DNA from: Moniliophthora roreri
Lineage: Eukaryota > Basidiomycota > Agaricomycetes > Agaricales > Marasmiaceae
Direction of reading: 5' to 3'
DNA: 37,892 nt
Assembly (NCBI GenBank): GCA_001466705.2
Contig: LATX02000041.1
Coordinates: forward strand, 1-37,892
Shown: one piece after another, positions 1 through 11,046 of the stretch
Layout: the number at the start of each line of letters is the position of its first letter
How positions within the stretch are numbered: position 1 is the first letter of the stretch
Notes under the pieces: model-generated
Seen by the model: only the letters and a program-made list of their open reading frames with translations
Told to the model about the DNA's origin: nothing
Databases searched by the model: none
Translations under genes and position numbers: made by a program

Positions 1-686
1 CCTTCCGACTCCGTTTGAAAATATTATACTTCCATGCCACTCCGCATGGTTCCTTCCTTCTCTGTCTATTGTCATCTGCTCTGTGGACACGTAATATGCT
101 TCCATATCTCCTCTAAAGTGTATGCATAAGCTCAGCCATGCTATCTTCTCGTCATACAGCTTTGTCTTCCACTTTCTGTGATACAGGCACTTTTTCAGTA
201 ACCAATCATCTATTTCATTCCCCTAATTTGATTATTGGTATCTCGAGTATCCCCTGCCGATAATTTGTCATTCTCTGTTTCATATCCATTTCTCGGTAAT
301 ATTCTAGTTGGTGTATCATCGAAGGCTTTTATTCTTCTTTCAAGTCAGGTATGGATTGAAAATATTGTTAAAAGTTAAAATATTCCCTTTGGTATGCTTT
401 CAATAGAGAGGTGTGATGTGGTGTGTTTCCCTACAGGTTTCGGAATGCTCCTCTGTGTTCAGATTCGCTGTCTATTTTCATACTAGCAGTGGCCGGGTAC
501 CCTTGTATGGCCTACCGTCAACCATTACTCTGCTAATATTTTGTACCCTTCTCTACTACTCACTTTGACTAGCTGCTCAGAGCTCACACTAGTCCTCAAT
601 TCCCTTGTATATGTCATTTTCAACCATAAAAGTGCAAAATATTCTCTATTTGCATGCGAAATAAAAGGCAAAAGTTATGCATATCA
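1..686 (-). repeat. Element B, copy 1 (terminal piece of a probable long LTR)
   Basis: This stretch is nearly the same as 24505-25190 in the same orientation, with scattered transitions. Both copies stop at the same terminus, ...TATGCATATCA, and different sequence follows. Read on the minus strand the element begins TGATATGCAT, a TG start as in an LTR. The left part lies outside the window. The terminus here abuts the inside of element A copy 1, so B was inserted into A. No coding sequence is visible. Confidence 0.75.
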
Positions 687-2230
687 TTGAAGCTGTACTT
701 TCTGACTTATCTATATATCAAATCCAGAATGGATTACTCCCGAAACCTGTAGGGCCCAATGAACACATTGGCTAGTTAACCAAGCTCTCAAAGTGCTATC
801 AATGGGATTTTAATTTCTATTTTACTTTTCTATGACATCTGCAAAGTGCAACCTGCAGTCAAACAGTACAGAGGTACTTAGAGGAGACATCAAAACAGAA
901 TGACAACTTAGAACAGGAACAATCATAGAACAATCCTCCTCCGAAGTCAATATATGGATCAGAGTCAAAGCAGGCGATCTCTTAATAAAGAATTCACCGG
1001 TGGCTAAACAATACACGATAAGCAAACTAGGTACAAAGACCGCTCGGAAAGACAGAAATCACTTCCAAAGGACATCCACTACCTACAGACAGATACAATG
1101 AGACATATGAAGAATATCTAATGTGCAAGAAATCCTAAATAAGACCAAGCGTGCATTGTCAAAGGAGATAGAAACAATAACAGCATGTTCCGACCTTGGA
1201 AACTTTGGCATCTAGGCCTCTGCTGATGTGTGGATACTAGAAAGGGAAATGCTGTCAAAAGACGGGACGGATACAGCCATTTGCTCATAGATACCCGACT
1301 TAGAAAAGAGAAAATACAAATTATAGAATCTAGAACATCTGGAAACATAGATACCTGTGCAGATATGGTCAGATACCCTAATGGCCAGGCTCTGTGACAT
1401 CTGAATATTCCCTCTTTTAGCATTTCAGTCACTCATTATCTTCTGAATTATTGGACATTATTTATATTTTCCTGTAGATATATTCCATGGACTGTATATA
1501 AGGACAGCCCGATATTCATATATACTCAAGTAACTCTGCCTCCTCAGATTGTGAATACATGACAAGTTTGTTTGGTATATAAATTTGTGTGCCATTCCAG
1601 TTTTGCTTCCTCACTTCAGGCCCTGGAGATTGGTTCTGAGTGACTCCAGAGAGATAGACATCTGATAACGAACTTGCATCGTAAGAGATAAGAGTAACAT
1701 CTTGAGTGCATTATAGCACTTTTCTAAAAGAAACTTTACACCAAGAAGGAGCCTTGGGCACTTGGAGTGTGGCCTGTGTGTGTATCAGGTTGTGACACAC
1801 TTAGAGTCTTAGCAAGGGGTGTGCCTGCACTGAACTCTTTGTAGAAATTGGTCTAGGACCTTTTCCAGTACACTGTGTGCTGTAGTTATCTTGAAGAAGT
1901 CTTGAACTCTGTAGGGTCAGACTATATCGGCTATTGAGTCTTTGTATGGGACTGTAGCTCTTGTGTTTGTGCTTTGTGCACTGTGTTCTTTGTGTTTGTA
2001 TGTGTGTCTGCCCAATAAACCTATTTTAAACCCATCTATACTCCTTTGGAGGTGAACACTTTGAAGTAGAACACTTCAATAAAAGAGTAACAACTTAACT
2101 AAGAGTTTTGTTGGCATTCTAAGTGCAGTAACTCTGATCACATTGATCCACACTTGCACAACAACCTGAGTTAGACTTTTGGAGGTTACCTTTTGGGTAG
2201 TTTTCCACTAGTCTTATCTTAGACAAATTA
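687..2230 (+). mobile_element. Element A, copy 1 (left end removed by element B)
   Basis: It is collinear with the complete A copies (for example 14682-16432) from about their position 190 to the right terminus CTTAGACAAATTA. It has the TATA box TATATAAGG near 1495 and AATAAA near 2014. The internal 127-codon ORF is broken: two arginine codons have become stop and Gln codons by CpG-type transitions. The right flank is CCAT (2231-2234), which fits a deaminated CCGT target. Confidence 0.85.
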
Positions 2231-2279
2231 CCATATTCTGTGCTTACACTTTATCATAGCATCACCAAACATTACCCCT

Positions 2280-3188
2280 ATGCCATATTGTCATTCATCC
2301 AGCCAGTGGCCTCCTCATCATTGTTCTCTACACCATCACCTGTGCATGTACCATTTATAATCCATTCTCTCTCCTGCCAGTTTCCATTATTATCTTCCTG
2401 GTGGCTAATAATCATTCTCCCCTTACCATATACAGCTGCTCATGCACCAGGGTTATTTATACTCTGTAAAGGCCCCAACCTCTTTATCATTTGGCCCTAT
2501 CATTCCATTCATTCTGGTGAGTACATTTGTCATTTGACCAATCACAGGGTAATTATCATTCAGTCTACAGGACTCTCTCTTTTTCCCTCCTCATGGAGCA
2601 CCCTATGCTATCCAATTATCATCTGACCTCTTCTTGCATCCAGTGCTCTGCCACATCACTTGAACCCAAACCTTCACATCAGTTGGTGCACCTTATTCCC
2701 CTGCACACATTATAATTCACACCCTTCAGATGTCTCCGCTACCTCTGTGATTTTAACTCCCTTTGGACTGTACAGTTCTTAGTTCGGAATCATCTGAGTC
2801 TGTATTTCAACTTGTGGAGCCCTCTGAAGCACTATTTTTGATGTTTTTTCCATCTCATGGGAGGCTAGTCAGTACTGTCACTTGGGCAGGCAACAAGGAG
2901 GTATGGAAGGTGCATTTCATATCCTTTCATTGAATTGACAGTTATTATCTAGTGTTGTACTGATCCTGCCGAAACCTGAAGGCACCAAAGACATATATAC
3001 TCCGCCATAACGCTACCTTATGAAGATTCTGACCCAGACTACATACATACCCCTCACTCTTACTATACTTCACACTTTACTCACGGCTACTCAACATAAC
3101 ATCTCATAATATACACTATTTTGGGTATGGAAATGTTCCCCTGAAGTCTCAAGGCAATATAAGCCTCACTAGTGTGTTCACCAACACT
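2280..3188 (+). repeat. Direct duplication, unit 1 (about 0.91 kb)
   Basis: This unit is repeated immediately after the 'n' at 3189. The two units look almost identical over their last ~640 bp and differ by a few substitutions plus a 27-bp segment found only in unit 2 (around 3273-3299). The perfect placement of the 'n' between the units suggests two haplotypes or overlapping contigs placed end to end; a true tandem duplication is also possible. Confidence 0.85.
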
Positions 3189-3189
3189 N

Positions 3190-4121
3190 ATGCCATATTG
3201 TCATTCATCCAGCCAGTGGCCTCCTCATCATTGTTCTCTACACTGTCACCTGTGTGTGTACCATTTATAATCTGTCAATATTTGCACTCAATTCCATTCT
3301 CTCTCCTGCCAGTTCCCATTATTATCTTCCCAGTGGCTAAATAATCATTCTCCCCTTACCATATACCGCTGCTCATGCACCAGAGTTATTTATACTCTGT
3401 AAAGGCCCCAACCTCTTTATCATTTGGCTCTATCATTTCATTCATTCTGGTGAGTACATTTGTCATTTGGCCAATCACAGGGTAATTATCATTCAGTCTA
3501 CAGGACTCCCTCTTTTTCCCTCCTCATGGAGCACCCTATGCTATCCAATTATCATCTGACCTCTTCTTGCATCCAGTGCTCTGCCACATCACTTGAACCC
3601 AAACCTTCACATCAGTTGGTGCACCTTATTCCCCTGCACACATTATAATTCACACCCTTCAGATGTCTCCGCTACCTCTGTGATTTTAACTCCCTTTGGA
3701 CTGTACAGTTCTTAGTTCGGAATCATCTGAGTCTGTATTTCAACTTGTGGAGCCCTCTGAAGCACTATTTTTGATGTTTTTTCCATCTCATGGGAGGCTA
3801 GTCAGTACTGTCACTTGGGCAGGCAACAAGGAGGTATGGAAGGTGCATTTCATATCCTTTCATTGAATTGACAGTTATTATCTAGTGTTGTACTGATCCT
3901 GCCGAAACCTGAAGGCACCAAAGACATATATACTCCGCCATAACGCTACCTTATGAAGATTCTGACCCAGACTACATACATACCCCTCACTCTTACTATA
4001 CTTCACACTTTACTCACGGCTACTCAACATAACATCTCATAATATACACTATTTTGGGTATGGAAATGTTCCCCTGAAGTCTCAAGGCAATATAAGCCTC
4101 ACTAGTGTGTTCACCAACACT
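3190..4121 (+). repeat. Direct duplication, unit 2 (about 0.93 kb)
   Basis: Second unit of the duplication beginning at 2280. Both units start ATGCCATATTGTC and end TTCACCAACACT. After this unit the sequence continues into the rest of element E, so unit 2 is the one joined to unique downstream sequence. Confidence 0.85.
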
Positions 4122-5188
4122 CTGAATATAGCAGCCTCTACTACTGAGCACTCAGTAAACATTGGCCAAACTTTGGAACAACATCAGACTATTAAGCTAC
4201 AGTTCAGTCTCTCAGCAAAGATCAACAAGTGTTGCATAGTGTTGTCAAATTTGGAAATATTAATTGCCCTTTTTGGAAGACCCTTACCTATTATGGCAAG
4301 AATTCTAGAGAGATCAGCTGCATTTTCAGATATCCTATATGTCCACAGGGTTTAGTATGGGCTACAGGTATGGATTAAACAAATTCCAATGGTTTTGAGA
4401 TGATATTCAGTTGATTTCCTGTTGTTGGTGCAGGGGGATAACTTTTGTGGTCATCAAGAGATACAAGTCATAAGTAAAGTATGAACAAAAGCCATTCTGA
4501 GCTTGCATGCCACTTGACTTTTTCATTTGAGGATCTAATAGCACTGGGAGTGCTCAGTCGGACCTTTTCTATGCTCTGACTCAAGTGGTAATATCTACTA
4601 GGTCTGCAAATAGTGTGGTGGATATGTATGAGGAAAGTTCTTCCCCAAACACTAGTTCCAATGAGCTGGAGGTAGTTCAANGCATCTATTCAGCGCTTGT
4701 GGAATCTTGACGTTACATAGAAGGTAAATAGGTGAAGATTACTTAGTAAATTACCTCATAAAGACTCAGGAATGGCAGCGAGCATATAGAAGTGAAATGA
4801 TGGAAGAAATGTATATTGGATATATATGTACAGGGTGGGTGTCCTACACAGCATGAGTGGTACCAGGGAGAAGACCTGCTGTTATGGGTATTGGGGTAAA
4901 GGACAGCATAATTTGATGAAATAAGAAAGTTTTGCTTGTGATTGTGCAGCTTTCAAGGGTCACTGGGGAAGGAATCCATGAGAGAACATGCACAAAGAGT
5001 TTCAGGACCATGTTAGCCAAGGTTGAATGATTATTTGCTGGTATCCAGAGTACAAGGGCTGAATATAAGCGATAATGAGCCCATGTAAGTCAAAATGATA
5101 TTTCATGCACACCTGAGATCCGAGGAGAAGCACTGGAGGTCAAATTATAATTTGCTGAAGTGGTCAGAATAGAAATGTTCAGGGAGAA

Positions 5189-5540
5189 TGATAAATTCAA
5201 TGTGGGAGGCAGGTATCTGGGAGGTAGCTGAGGGTCAATTATTAATAGCTCAAGCCCAGCCAAATGATAAAGGTATGGACCTAGAGACAACAGAAAGTGG
5301 GGAAGAATGATAATTTGATGCAAGAGGCAGGTGGTATCTGGAGGTAGCCGAGGGACAATTATTAATAGCTCAAGCTCAGCCAAATGATAAAGGTGTGCAC
5401 CCAGCAGATCAGATCAACATAAAGTGGGGAGAATTATAATTCAGTATGAGAGGCAGGTATTTGGAATGTAGTTGAGGGACAATTATTATTATCTCAAGCT
5501 CAGCCAAATGATAAAGGTACACACCTATGAGTGAAGAGCA
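5189..5540 (+). repeat. Imperfect tandem array, three ~122-bp units
   Basis: Three successive units begin near 5189, 5310 and 5433. Each contains GAGGCAGGT, then CAATTATTA, then CTCAAGCYCAGCCAAATGAT and AAAGGT in the same order. The array lies inside element E and has no coding potential. A diverged trace of the unit is visible near 32300-32550 in the second E copy. Confidence 0.7.
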
Positions 5541-5645
5541 GTGAGACCACAGAGTCGGAATGACAATTGAGCAGTGTGTTGTAGATTAATCAATATGGTC
5601 AAGGAATGGGAGGACAATATTGCATACAGAGGAGGACAGAGGGAN

Positions 5646-5971
5646 CGGCTCGGCTCAAAGCCCCGGGCTTAGGCCTGGCTTGAGAGAGCTCAGGCTCACC
5701 AAACATCGAGCCCGAGCCTTGAGCCGCCAGAGGCCCGAGCCATAGGCAGGGCCCGGCTTAGGCCAGGGCTTTTGGGTATCACTTGCCTACAGCCACGGGC
5801 CGCACTTTCCATCATATCGTCTAGGGCTCAAGCCCTGGGCTTGGGCTTTCAGAAATGCAAGCCCGAGCCCTGAGCCCGGTCGAAGCCCTACAGTAGGGCT
5901 CAGCTCGGCTTTGTGAGCCCGGCTCGGTCAGGCCTAGCTTCAGGGCTTGAGCCGAGCCCCCAACATCACTA
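5646..5971. repeat. GC-rich terminal segment C, copy 1 (hAT-like end)
   Basis: A GC-rich sequence built from repeated GGCTCG, GCCCGAGCC and GGGCTT words, unlike the AT-rich DNA around it. Its right end read on the minus strand is TAGTGATGTTGGGGGCTCGG, and its left part begins CGGCTCGGCTCAAAGCCC, an imperfect inverted match. A TAGNG-type start is common in hAT transposons, so the segment is probably the end of a hAT-related non-autonomous element. The left tip is lost at the 'n' (5645). Related copies lie at 26340-26404, 28556-28615 and 32788-34766. Confidence 0.6.
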
Positions 5972-5975
5972 TCGA

Positions 5976-6127
5976 CGTGTTCACGGGGCTTCTCATCATT
6001 ACGAGCTTCAACCAGCGAAAGGCTGAAAAGGATGAGTCAGTTTCGAGACCGTAGAAAGGAACAGGAAAGAGTATGGAGACATACCATGCGCTTGCGAGGG
6101 AGGTATATCGAGGGCGGACGTGCACGA
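5976..6127 (-). pseudogene. Exon-like fragment with a probable 63-nt intron
   Basis: On the minus strand, removing an intron that starts GTATGT and ends TTTTCAG (about 6017-6079) leaves an open frame reading ...PRYTSLASA, then CLSLVEARNDEKPREHVDS. The frame runs directly into the GC-rich element C at 5971, so the gene was cut by that element. I do not recognise the protein. It may belong to the same decayed locus as the block to its right. Confidence 0.4.
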
Positions 6128-6289
6128 GGGGGTGTTGTAGGATCTAGAACGAATCTACTCCTTGAAATGGACGTAAAATCAGCAAATGGCTAGTGAGAGA
6201 AAAGAAGCATTTACCAGTACGAAGTCTAGCGCACTTCCTCACCCGCCGTTCTCGTGTTTCGACCAGCCTCTCTTATTCGACCCTGCAGC

Positions 6290-7320
6290 GCTCACGATGC
6301 ACGAAGAGGATGGTGGGCGGCAGACGGCGGTGATAAATGAATAACATGATAGGGTTCTTGACTACGCCGGCGGTGGTACTGGGACTGGGGCAATGATAAG
6401 CGGCTGATATTGGTAGCGCTCATACGAGTGATGGTGCGCCATACACACTCGACCTTCAGTGTTGGCTCATCGCTTGAGCTGCAAGTCCAATTTTGCGCTG
6501 GAGTCGACTCGGCATAATCTCGTTCTCGGTCCAGGCTGAGTCTCGTACGGATATAGTTTGAAGACAACTTCGTGGGATTTCAAAGCGGATGATGATTTTG
6601 GAGAACGGGAAGTAAGGGTCCGGAATTCGTGTGAGAGCGATAGTAGCTGCTAGTCGGTTGCGGTGGTATCAAATCCGGACCAGCCAATATTCGGCATCCC
6701 CAAACACTCCATTCACCACCGCTAACCCCGTCTCTAGAGCCTCTGTGCCAACCCTTTCCTATCGTAATAATATTCAGTGCTTCTTGCGTCCAGGGTACGT
6801 CATGACGACAAAAGCACTATCTATCGACGTTTGATTCAACACCAAGGTCCCTTTACCGGCGTGATAGTGCGATCCCAGAGGAGATGGTGAAGGATTTAGG
6901 TTGGGCTGTTCGCGCGAGTCAGGTACAGGCAGGGTTTGGGCAGGGTACACGTTATCCAGTGGGATAGGTATCTGAAGACAGTCCTTGAAGGGTACGAGCT
7001 GAGTATTCGGCGAAACGATTGTTCCTGTAAGGTCTATCCCAGTTCAGCTTGTAGGATCAGGATGAGGAAGTAATATACACACCTCGGCATGGGTATCCTT
7101 GGTACTATCTTGAGATCAATAGAGTTTGGCCAAAGATTTCCCTAGACGCATATTCGGATAATCAGTAAAAGCGGAGCGTACAACCTTGGTAAGGATCTCA
7201 CCTGTAGGGTATGGGTTGCAAGGTCTGTCTCGTCGATGTCGTTGTAGAGAGCAGAGAGAGACGTCTTGAGTGCGACACGTGCGTGGTTCACGGACCAAAG
7301 TTCCAGACCTTGTCATCATC
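6290..7320 (-). pseudogene. Decayed gene block, copy alpha (unidentified)
   Basis: This block is homologous to 8365-8983 and 12530-13245 and is the most CpG-rich, so probably the least decayed, of the three. On the minus strand an exon-like run near 7205-7303 reads ...NHARVALKTSLSALYNDIDE and ends at a GTGAGA donor. Further exon-like pieces follow, including SPSPLGSHYHAGKG-type sequence near 6865-6900 and KVVFKL near 6555. Frame changes between the pieces show either introns or damage. The family is unknown; no function is proposed. Confidence 0.4.
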
Positions 7321-7912
7321 GCACCTCTTTTTCATGTGAGATACCAATGGTTGGGTGGGATGCCATTGATTCTTGAATGCATCCTACCAACTTGATACTC
7401 TTCAATTGCTCTCTTGTGCGTGGTTCTTATACCCATGTTCTTCCCTGCTCTAATTTTCAGTTGGATATTGTCGTGTCTCCTATCGTACGTAGGACAAATT
7501 ACTCCCGACGTTGACGGAACGACGTAGCGGAACCAGATTATCCTGTTGTCTTTTTCGCTGTTGATGCCCTGGACGGAATCAGGGTGGGGAAAGCGTGTAG
7601 AAGTCCGATTAGGAGGTACCGCAAGTATTCGATGTAGCTGGTACGTTTCATTTCAGTACATTGTAGCGAAACTAATGCCTTGTGTTCGCAGTATGTCGTC
7701 CTCTCATCGATATTTTATCAAAAGTATGTTTCTGCGACATGATTCCCTGGTGCCTTGTTCTGATGCAGTTCAACAGTGTTATTCTCGCTCACTGGTGCTG
7801 TTATGAGGTACATCTATTCCTCCTTTAGTCGCACCACCCTATCAGCCTCAAATTTTTCCTGCATCGACATGGTCTCAAATTGGCATATCACGCCACATCC
7901 TTTCACATAGAT
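7321..7912. other. Unassigned CpG-retaining stretch
   Basis: No convincing gene is seen. A plus-strand open frame at 7546-7806 could be exon fragments because it contains splice-like words (GGTACGTTT near 7640, TTCGCAG near 7691). Base composition resembles the flanking gene relics and not the transposons. Confidence 0.3.
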
Positions 7913-8983
7913 AGTCGTCTGCCAACGGCCTACTGGTACATTGCCTTTCTTATCATTCCTATACTGACCTCACTCTCAGAGAAAACCTCGAACGCGAAAA
8001 GACCATCACGCAAGACGCATGCTATCTAATGCCTTTGGCATTCCGCTAGAAGATGAAATGCTCTACGAGGACGAAAAATGATGTGTTTCATATGTTGTAT
8101 GGGATGTTGTCCAGCTTTTGCACGAAACCAGTCATACAGGAGTTTAAGAGATTGTCTTCATCACCAATATTAAGAGTTATGCAGGAGATCAGGTATGTAC
8201 AGCTCCTTTTTACCCTAATTTAGGATCTGGGAACTGACCATTGAATGTCGTCTGGCTGGACACCTTCGGAGACCCATATCCCGCGATGCTATTGTTGAAA
8301 AGTTATCTGAGGGCCTATGTATCTGATGATGTTGTCTTTGATCAAGGTTGAGTCATACAAATGTAGCTTGAAAACGACTTTGTAGGATTTCAAGGCGGGT
8401 GATGATTTCGGAGAAACGGGAAGTAGGGGTCCGGAATTCGTATGAGAGCGATAGTAGCTGCCGTCGGTTGCAATGGTATCCATTCCAGACCAGCCACTTG
8501 ATTCACTACCTCTAACCACTGCTGCAGCCTGCCAACCCTTTCCTCTAGTATTCGGTGCTTCTTGCGTCCAGGGTACGTCACGACATCAAAAGAGTTGTTC
8601 ATTGGCGCCTGATTCAGCACCTAGGTGCCTTTACCAGCATGGTAGCGCGATCCCAGAGGAGATGGTGGAAGATTTGGGCTGTTCACGCGAGTCGGGTCTT
8701 GTCCAGGAAGATAGGTACCCGAAGGTGATTCTTCAAGGGTGCAAAATGAGATATCCAGCAAAGCAATGTTTCTTATAAGTTTGTCCTGGTTCAGCATTGT
8801 AGGATTATGATAAGGAAGCAACATACACACCTCAACGTAGGTATCCGTCAGTGAGAATGGTATCATCTTGAATTTGATAGAGTTCTAAATCAGTGAAATG
8901 AACACAGAATCTTTATATGGATCTTGCCTGTAGGACATGGGTGCGAGGTCTGCCTCGTCGATGTCGTTGTAAAGAGCAAAGAG
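7913..8983 (-). pseudogene. Decayed gene block, copy beta (unidentified)
   Basis: It is a direct duplicate of 12078-13180 and related over 8365-8983 to copy alpha. On the minus strand it carries conserved pieces such as LNQDKLIRNIALLDISFCTL (near 8780) and LPPSPLGSRYHAGKG (near 8660), separated by stops and frame changes. It lacks ~29 bp present in copy gamma near 13050. It ends abruptly at 8983, where copies alpha and gamma continue. The left part (7913-8230) is also duplicated and shows a plus-strand frame (TLRENLEREKTITQDACY). Function unknown. Confidence 0.45.
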
Positions 8984-9704
8984 CAAGGGGGCAGCAGGCT
9001 GTGGATCCCGAACATGATGATGGTCGGTTGGTTCAGTCCTAAGGTCCTTAAACATTTTTTTGGGTCAAACCTTTTTCAAGGTTTTGGGCATCCTTAGAGG
9101 CTCAAATGTGGTCAAATTATTCACTACTTGCTTTTCTCAGGCTTTTCCTTGGCAGAAATAACAGAATTCTGTTGTTGTGGGCACCCATCTATTGAATATT
9201 CTGATTTCAAACTTCTTCGGTAACCACAACAGTGCCTCTGTGACTGCTGGCAGTTTTGTTCTCAATCCCGAATCTACTCATTCAGCCTGCTGCTTGTCAC
9301 TGCATATGATTCTGACCTTGGAAATTCATTTACACAGCTGAAGGATCGTAGAGGGTGATGGAGGGCAGGTAACAAGGAACGAAAGGTCAACCAAATTTGG
9401 TAAGGTGACATCACTTACTTTCCATATATGGCAGGTGATGGTCGGTTGGTTCCCCTCGACAGTTCTTAAAAAAAAAATCAACATTGTGTATTAAAAATTT
9501 TTTTTGCTACCCCCTTGTTGTCGATGATCACGACCCCTAATCCGAAACTCAACACTATAAAGTACTCGCTTTCCTCCTAGGACACAGTATCACACAATGA
9601 AGCAGCAAATGACCTTACAAGGATCCACTCCCCCTCCTCAACAAGTTTTCTAACCGCTCCTCTCGCCTGAATTCTTGAATACAGACTCCCCCGAGCATCG
9701 ATAA
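8984..9704. other. Spacer with a 17-bp direct repeat and a TATA-like box
   Basis: TGATGGTCGGTTGGTTC occurs at 9018-9034 and again at 9436-9452, each followed by a short T-rich or A-rich run. The second is followed by poly-A and poly-T tracts (9469-9505). A TATAAAG box lies at about 9556, roughly 150 bp before the frame of the next ORF opens. A small upstream frame of 18 codons begins at ATG 9597. No other gene is seen. Confidence 0.35.
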
Positions 9705-10790
9705 TTTATAAGCGATTTACATGTCTTTGGATGCAAAATTGGCCCCCCAAATGTTCCCGAGAAGGTGGATATCACAACGTGGTGTGCAAAACATGGAGTA
9801 TCAGAGAACGTTGTGCAATCTGTAAAGGAGTTTGGCATTGCGGATACTGATGACCTTCAAGGTCTCTCATTGAAAGATCCATCAAGGCCTTTTCATAACT
9901 ATGGCATCGAAATAGGGGATTTCTTGGTCTTGCGCGCCACGGCACAGAAATGGCTGAACTTGAAAAAGCCCCTTCGTCCATGTAACCCATTCTTCAACCT
10001 TGTCAGCCACTATCCAGGGTTCGTACGTCCAGAGGAATGTCATGGGTTTTTACGCATGCCGATTGAGTACTTGCTCTATCATCCCTCTGAAAAGAAGGTG
10101 CTGCAGAAGTTGCGGGATAATCACATCCACGACACCTCGCTACTCAACTATCTCAGCCGGGACCATATTCATATTCTTGGTTTGACAGAATACAATTGCT
10201 TCAAGCTAGAAAAAGTCGCAGAACGAGATGTGTTGAGAGGGCCATTGGATTATTTTGAGGATGGTTCTTTGCTAGATGGCTTGGATGGAGATCTTTGGGT
10301 CTTGGGCTCTTGCGATGTAAAGGCGAACGATCTGCCCCTCTCGGCCCCCCTGGAAGAATGGTGCCGTGATTATGGGGTGGAAAACGAGGTGTTGAATTGG
10401 ATGGTAATTTGCGGGTTCAAGGAAAGTCACGATCTCCGATATCTCTTTGTGCCCAGGGTTCCCCTTGGTCACTTTATGTCGTTGCACAAGGCCGTAAACT
10501 CATGGCTGTCCCGCCCCGTGAAGCTCAATCACACAACTTTTGATTGTGGAGCAACATTTCCGAACCTGGACGTGAAAGCCGTCTTCCATCGAAGTTACGA
10601 GGTGAGGGAACTGAAGGAGTTACAGGAGAGCAAGATCCATAATGTGATGCAACTCCGGTATCTTAGCCAGGACCATTTTGGAGCAGTGGGATGGACAATG
10701 TACTTACTAACCCACGTAATGTCGGCATCAATGTGTGGATTCAAGAACCATAGTATGTCGGGAGGAGTGTATGTAGCTCCAAAACTTTGA
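9705..10790 (+). CDS. SAM-like repeat protein, 5' incomplete, 3' end altered
   Basis: The frame is open from the codon after a TAA at 9702 to TGA at 10788-10790. It has no in-frame ATG until 10056, so the true start must be in an upstream exon or has been lost. The protein shows two tandem modules of ~190 residues. In each, a helix-rich piece (WCAKHGVSENVVQSV; WCRDYGVENEVLNWM) and a GDFL/GHFM...W-L piece are followed by a second piece (YLSRDHIHILG; YLSQDHFGAVG). Each piece resembles a sterile alpha motif (SAM), a protein-interaction fold; this is a resemblance by eye. The last residues (VAPKL and stop) are coded by the inverted repeat of the adjoining element, so the natural C-terminus is gone. 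CpG content is normal and there is no internal stop. It may be a fragment of a larger gene. Confidence 0.5.
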   Translation, partial: FISDLHVFGCKIGPPNVPEKVDITTWCAKHGVSENVVQSVKEFGIADTDDLQGLSLKDPSRPFHNYGIEIGDFLVLRATAQKWLNLKKPLRPCNPFFNLVSHYPGFVRPEECHGFLRMPIEYLLYHPSEKKVLQKLRDNHIHDTSLLNYLSRDHIHILGLTEYNCFKLEKVAERDVLRGPLDYFEDGSLLDGLDGDLWVLGSCDVKANDLPLSAPLEEWCRDYGVENEVLNWMVICGFKESHDLRYLFVPRVPLGHFMSLHKAVNSWLSRPVKLNHTTFDCGATFPNLDVKAVFHRSYEVRELKELQESKIHNVMQLRYLSQDHFGAVGWTMYLLTHVMSASMCGFKNHSMSGGVYVAPKL

Positions 10791-11046
10791 AGCCCACACT
10801 CCGTCCATTGCATCATTTTATTGTTTCCAGTTATCACCTGGGCCTGAGGCTCAAAGTTTTGTTCAGGTTCTCTGTATAGCATGGCCATGTACAAATAGAA
10901 TTTCATTACCTGTTGAGTGCCATTATTTTGTTGTCCTCTCCCTGCTTGTAGGCAACAAGATAACCAGTTCCTTCAATATTTTGTTGCTCGCACCCAGTAT
11001 CAAACTATGCAGGCACCGAGTTGATTGGGTAGTCACCCTTCATAGT
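10771..11046 (+). repeat. Left terminal inverted repeat of the 1.3-kb element
   Basis: It matches the reverse complement of 11793-12068. It begins within the last codons of the SAM-like ORF and supplies that ORF's stop codon. Confidence 0.85.

Larger units (their letters stand above)
2231..5644. repeat. Element E, copy 1: long AT-rich non-coding repeat
   Basis: About 3.4 kb with no convincing coding sequence on either strand; the open frames are short and not conserved. Much of it recurs in diverged form at 28624-32787 (for example the blocks around 3000-3110, 4240-4330 and 4480-4680). It contains a 0.9-kb direct duplication and a ~122-bp tandem array. An 'n' at 4681 replaces about 8 bases present in the second copy. 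It runs into the GC-rich segment C, as the second copy does, so E and C probably form one element. Class unknown; a large non-autonomous DNA transposon is likely. Confidence 0.6.

Noticed and set aside
1118..1432. Repeated ~100-codon minus-strand frames (also 27221-27514 and 30092-30406)
   Set aside because: They are antisense shadows of the conserved segment of element A and differ in frame and stops between copies.
2240..2626. 128-codon plus-strand frame
   Set aside because: It lies in non-coding element E, and its frame is not kept in the duplicate unit.
5189..5540. CRISPR-like array
   Set aside because: Only three long imperfect units with no short identical repeats or unique spacers; the DNA is eukaryotic.
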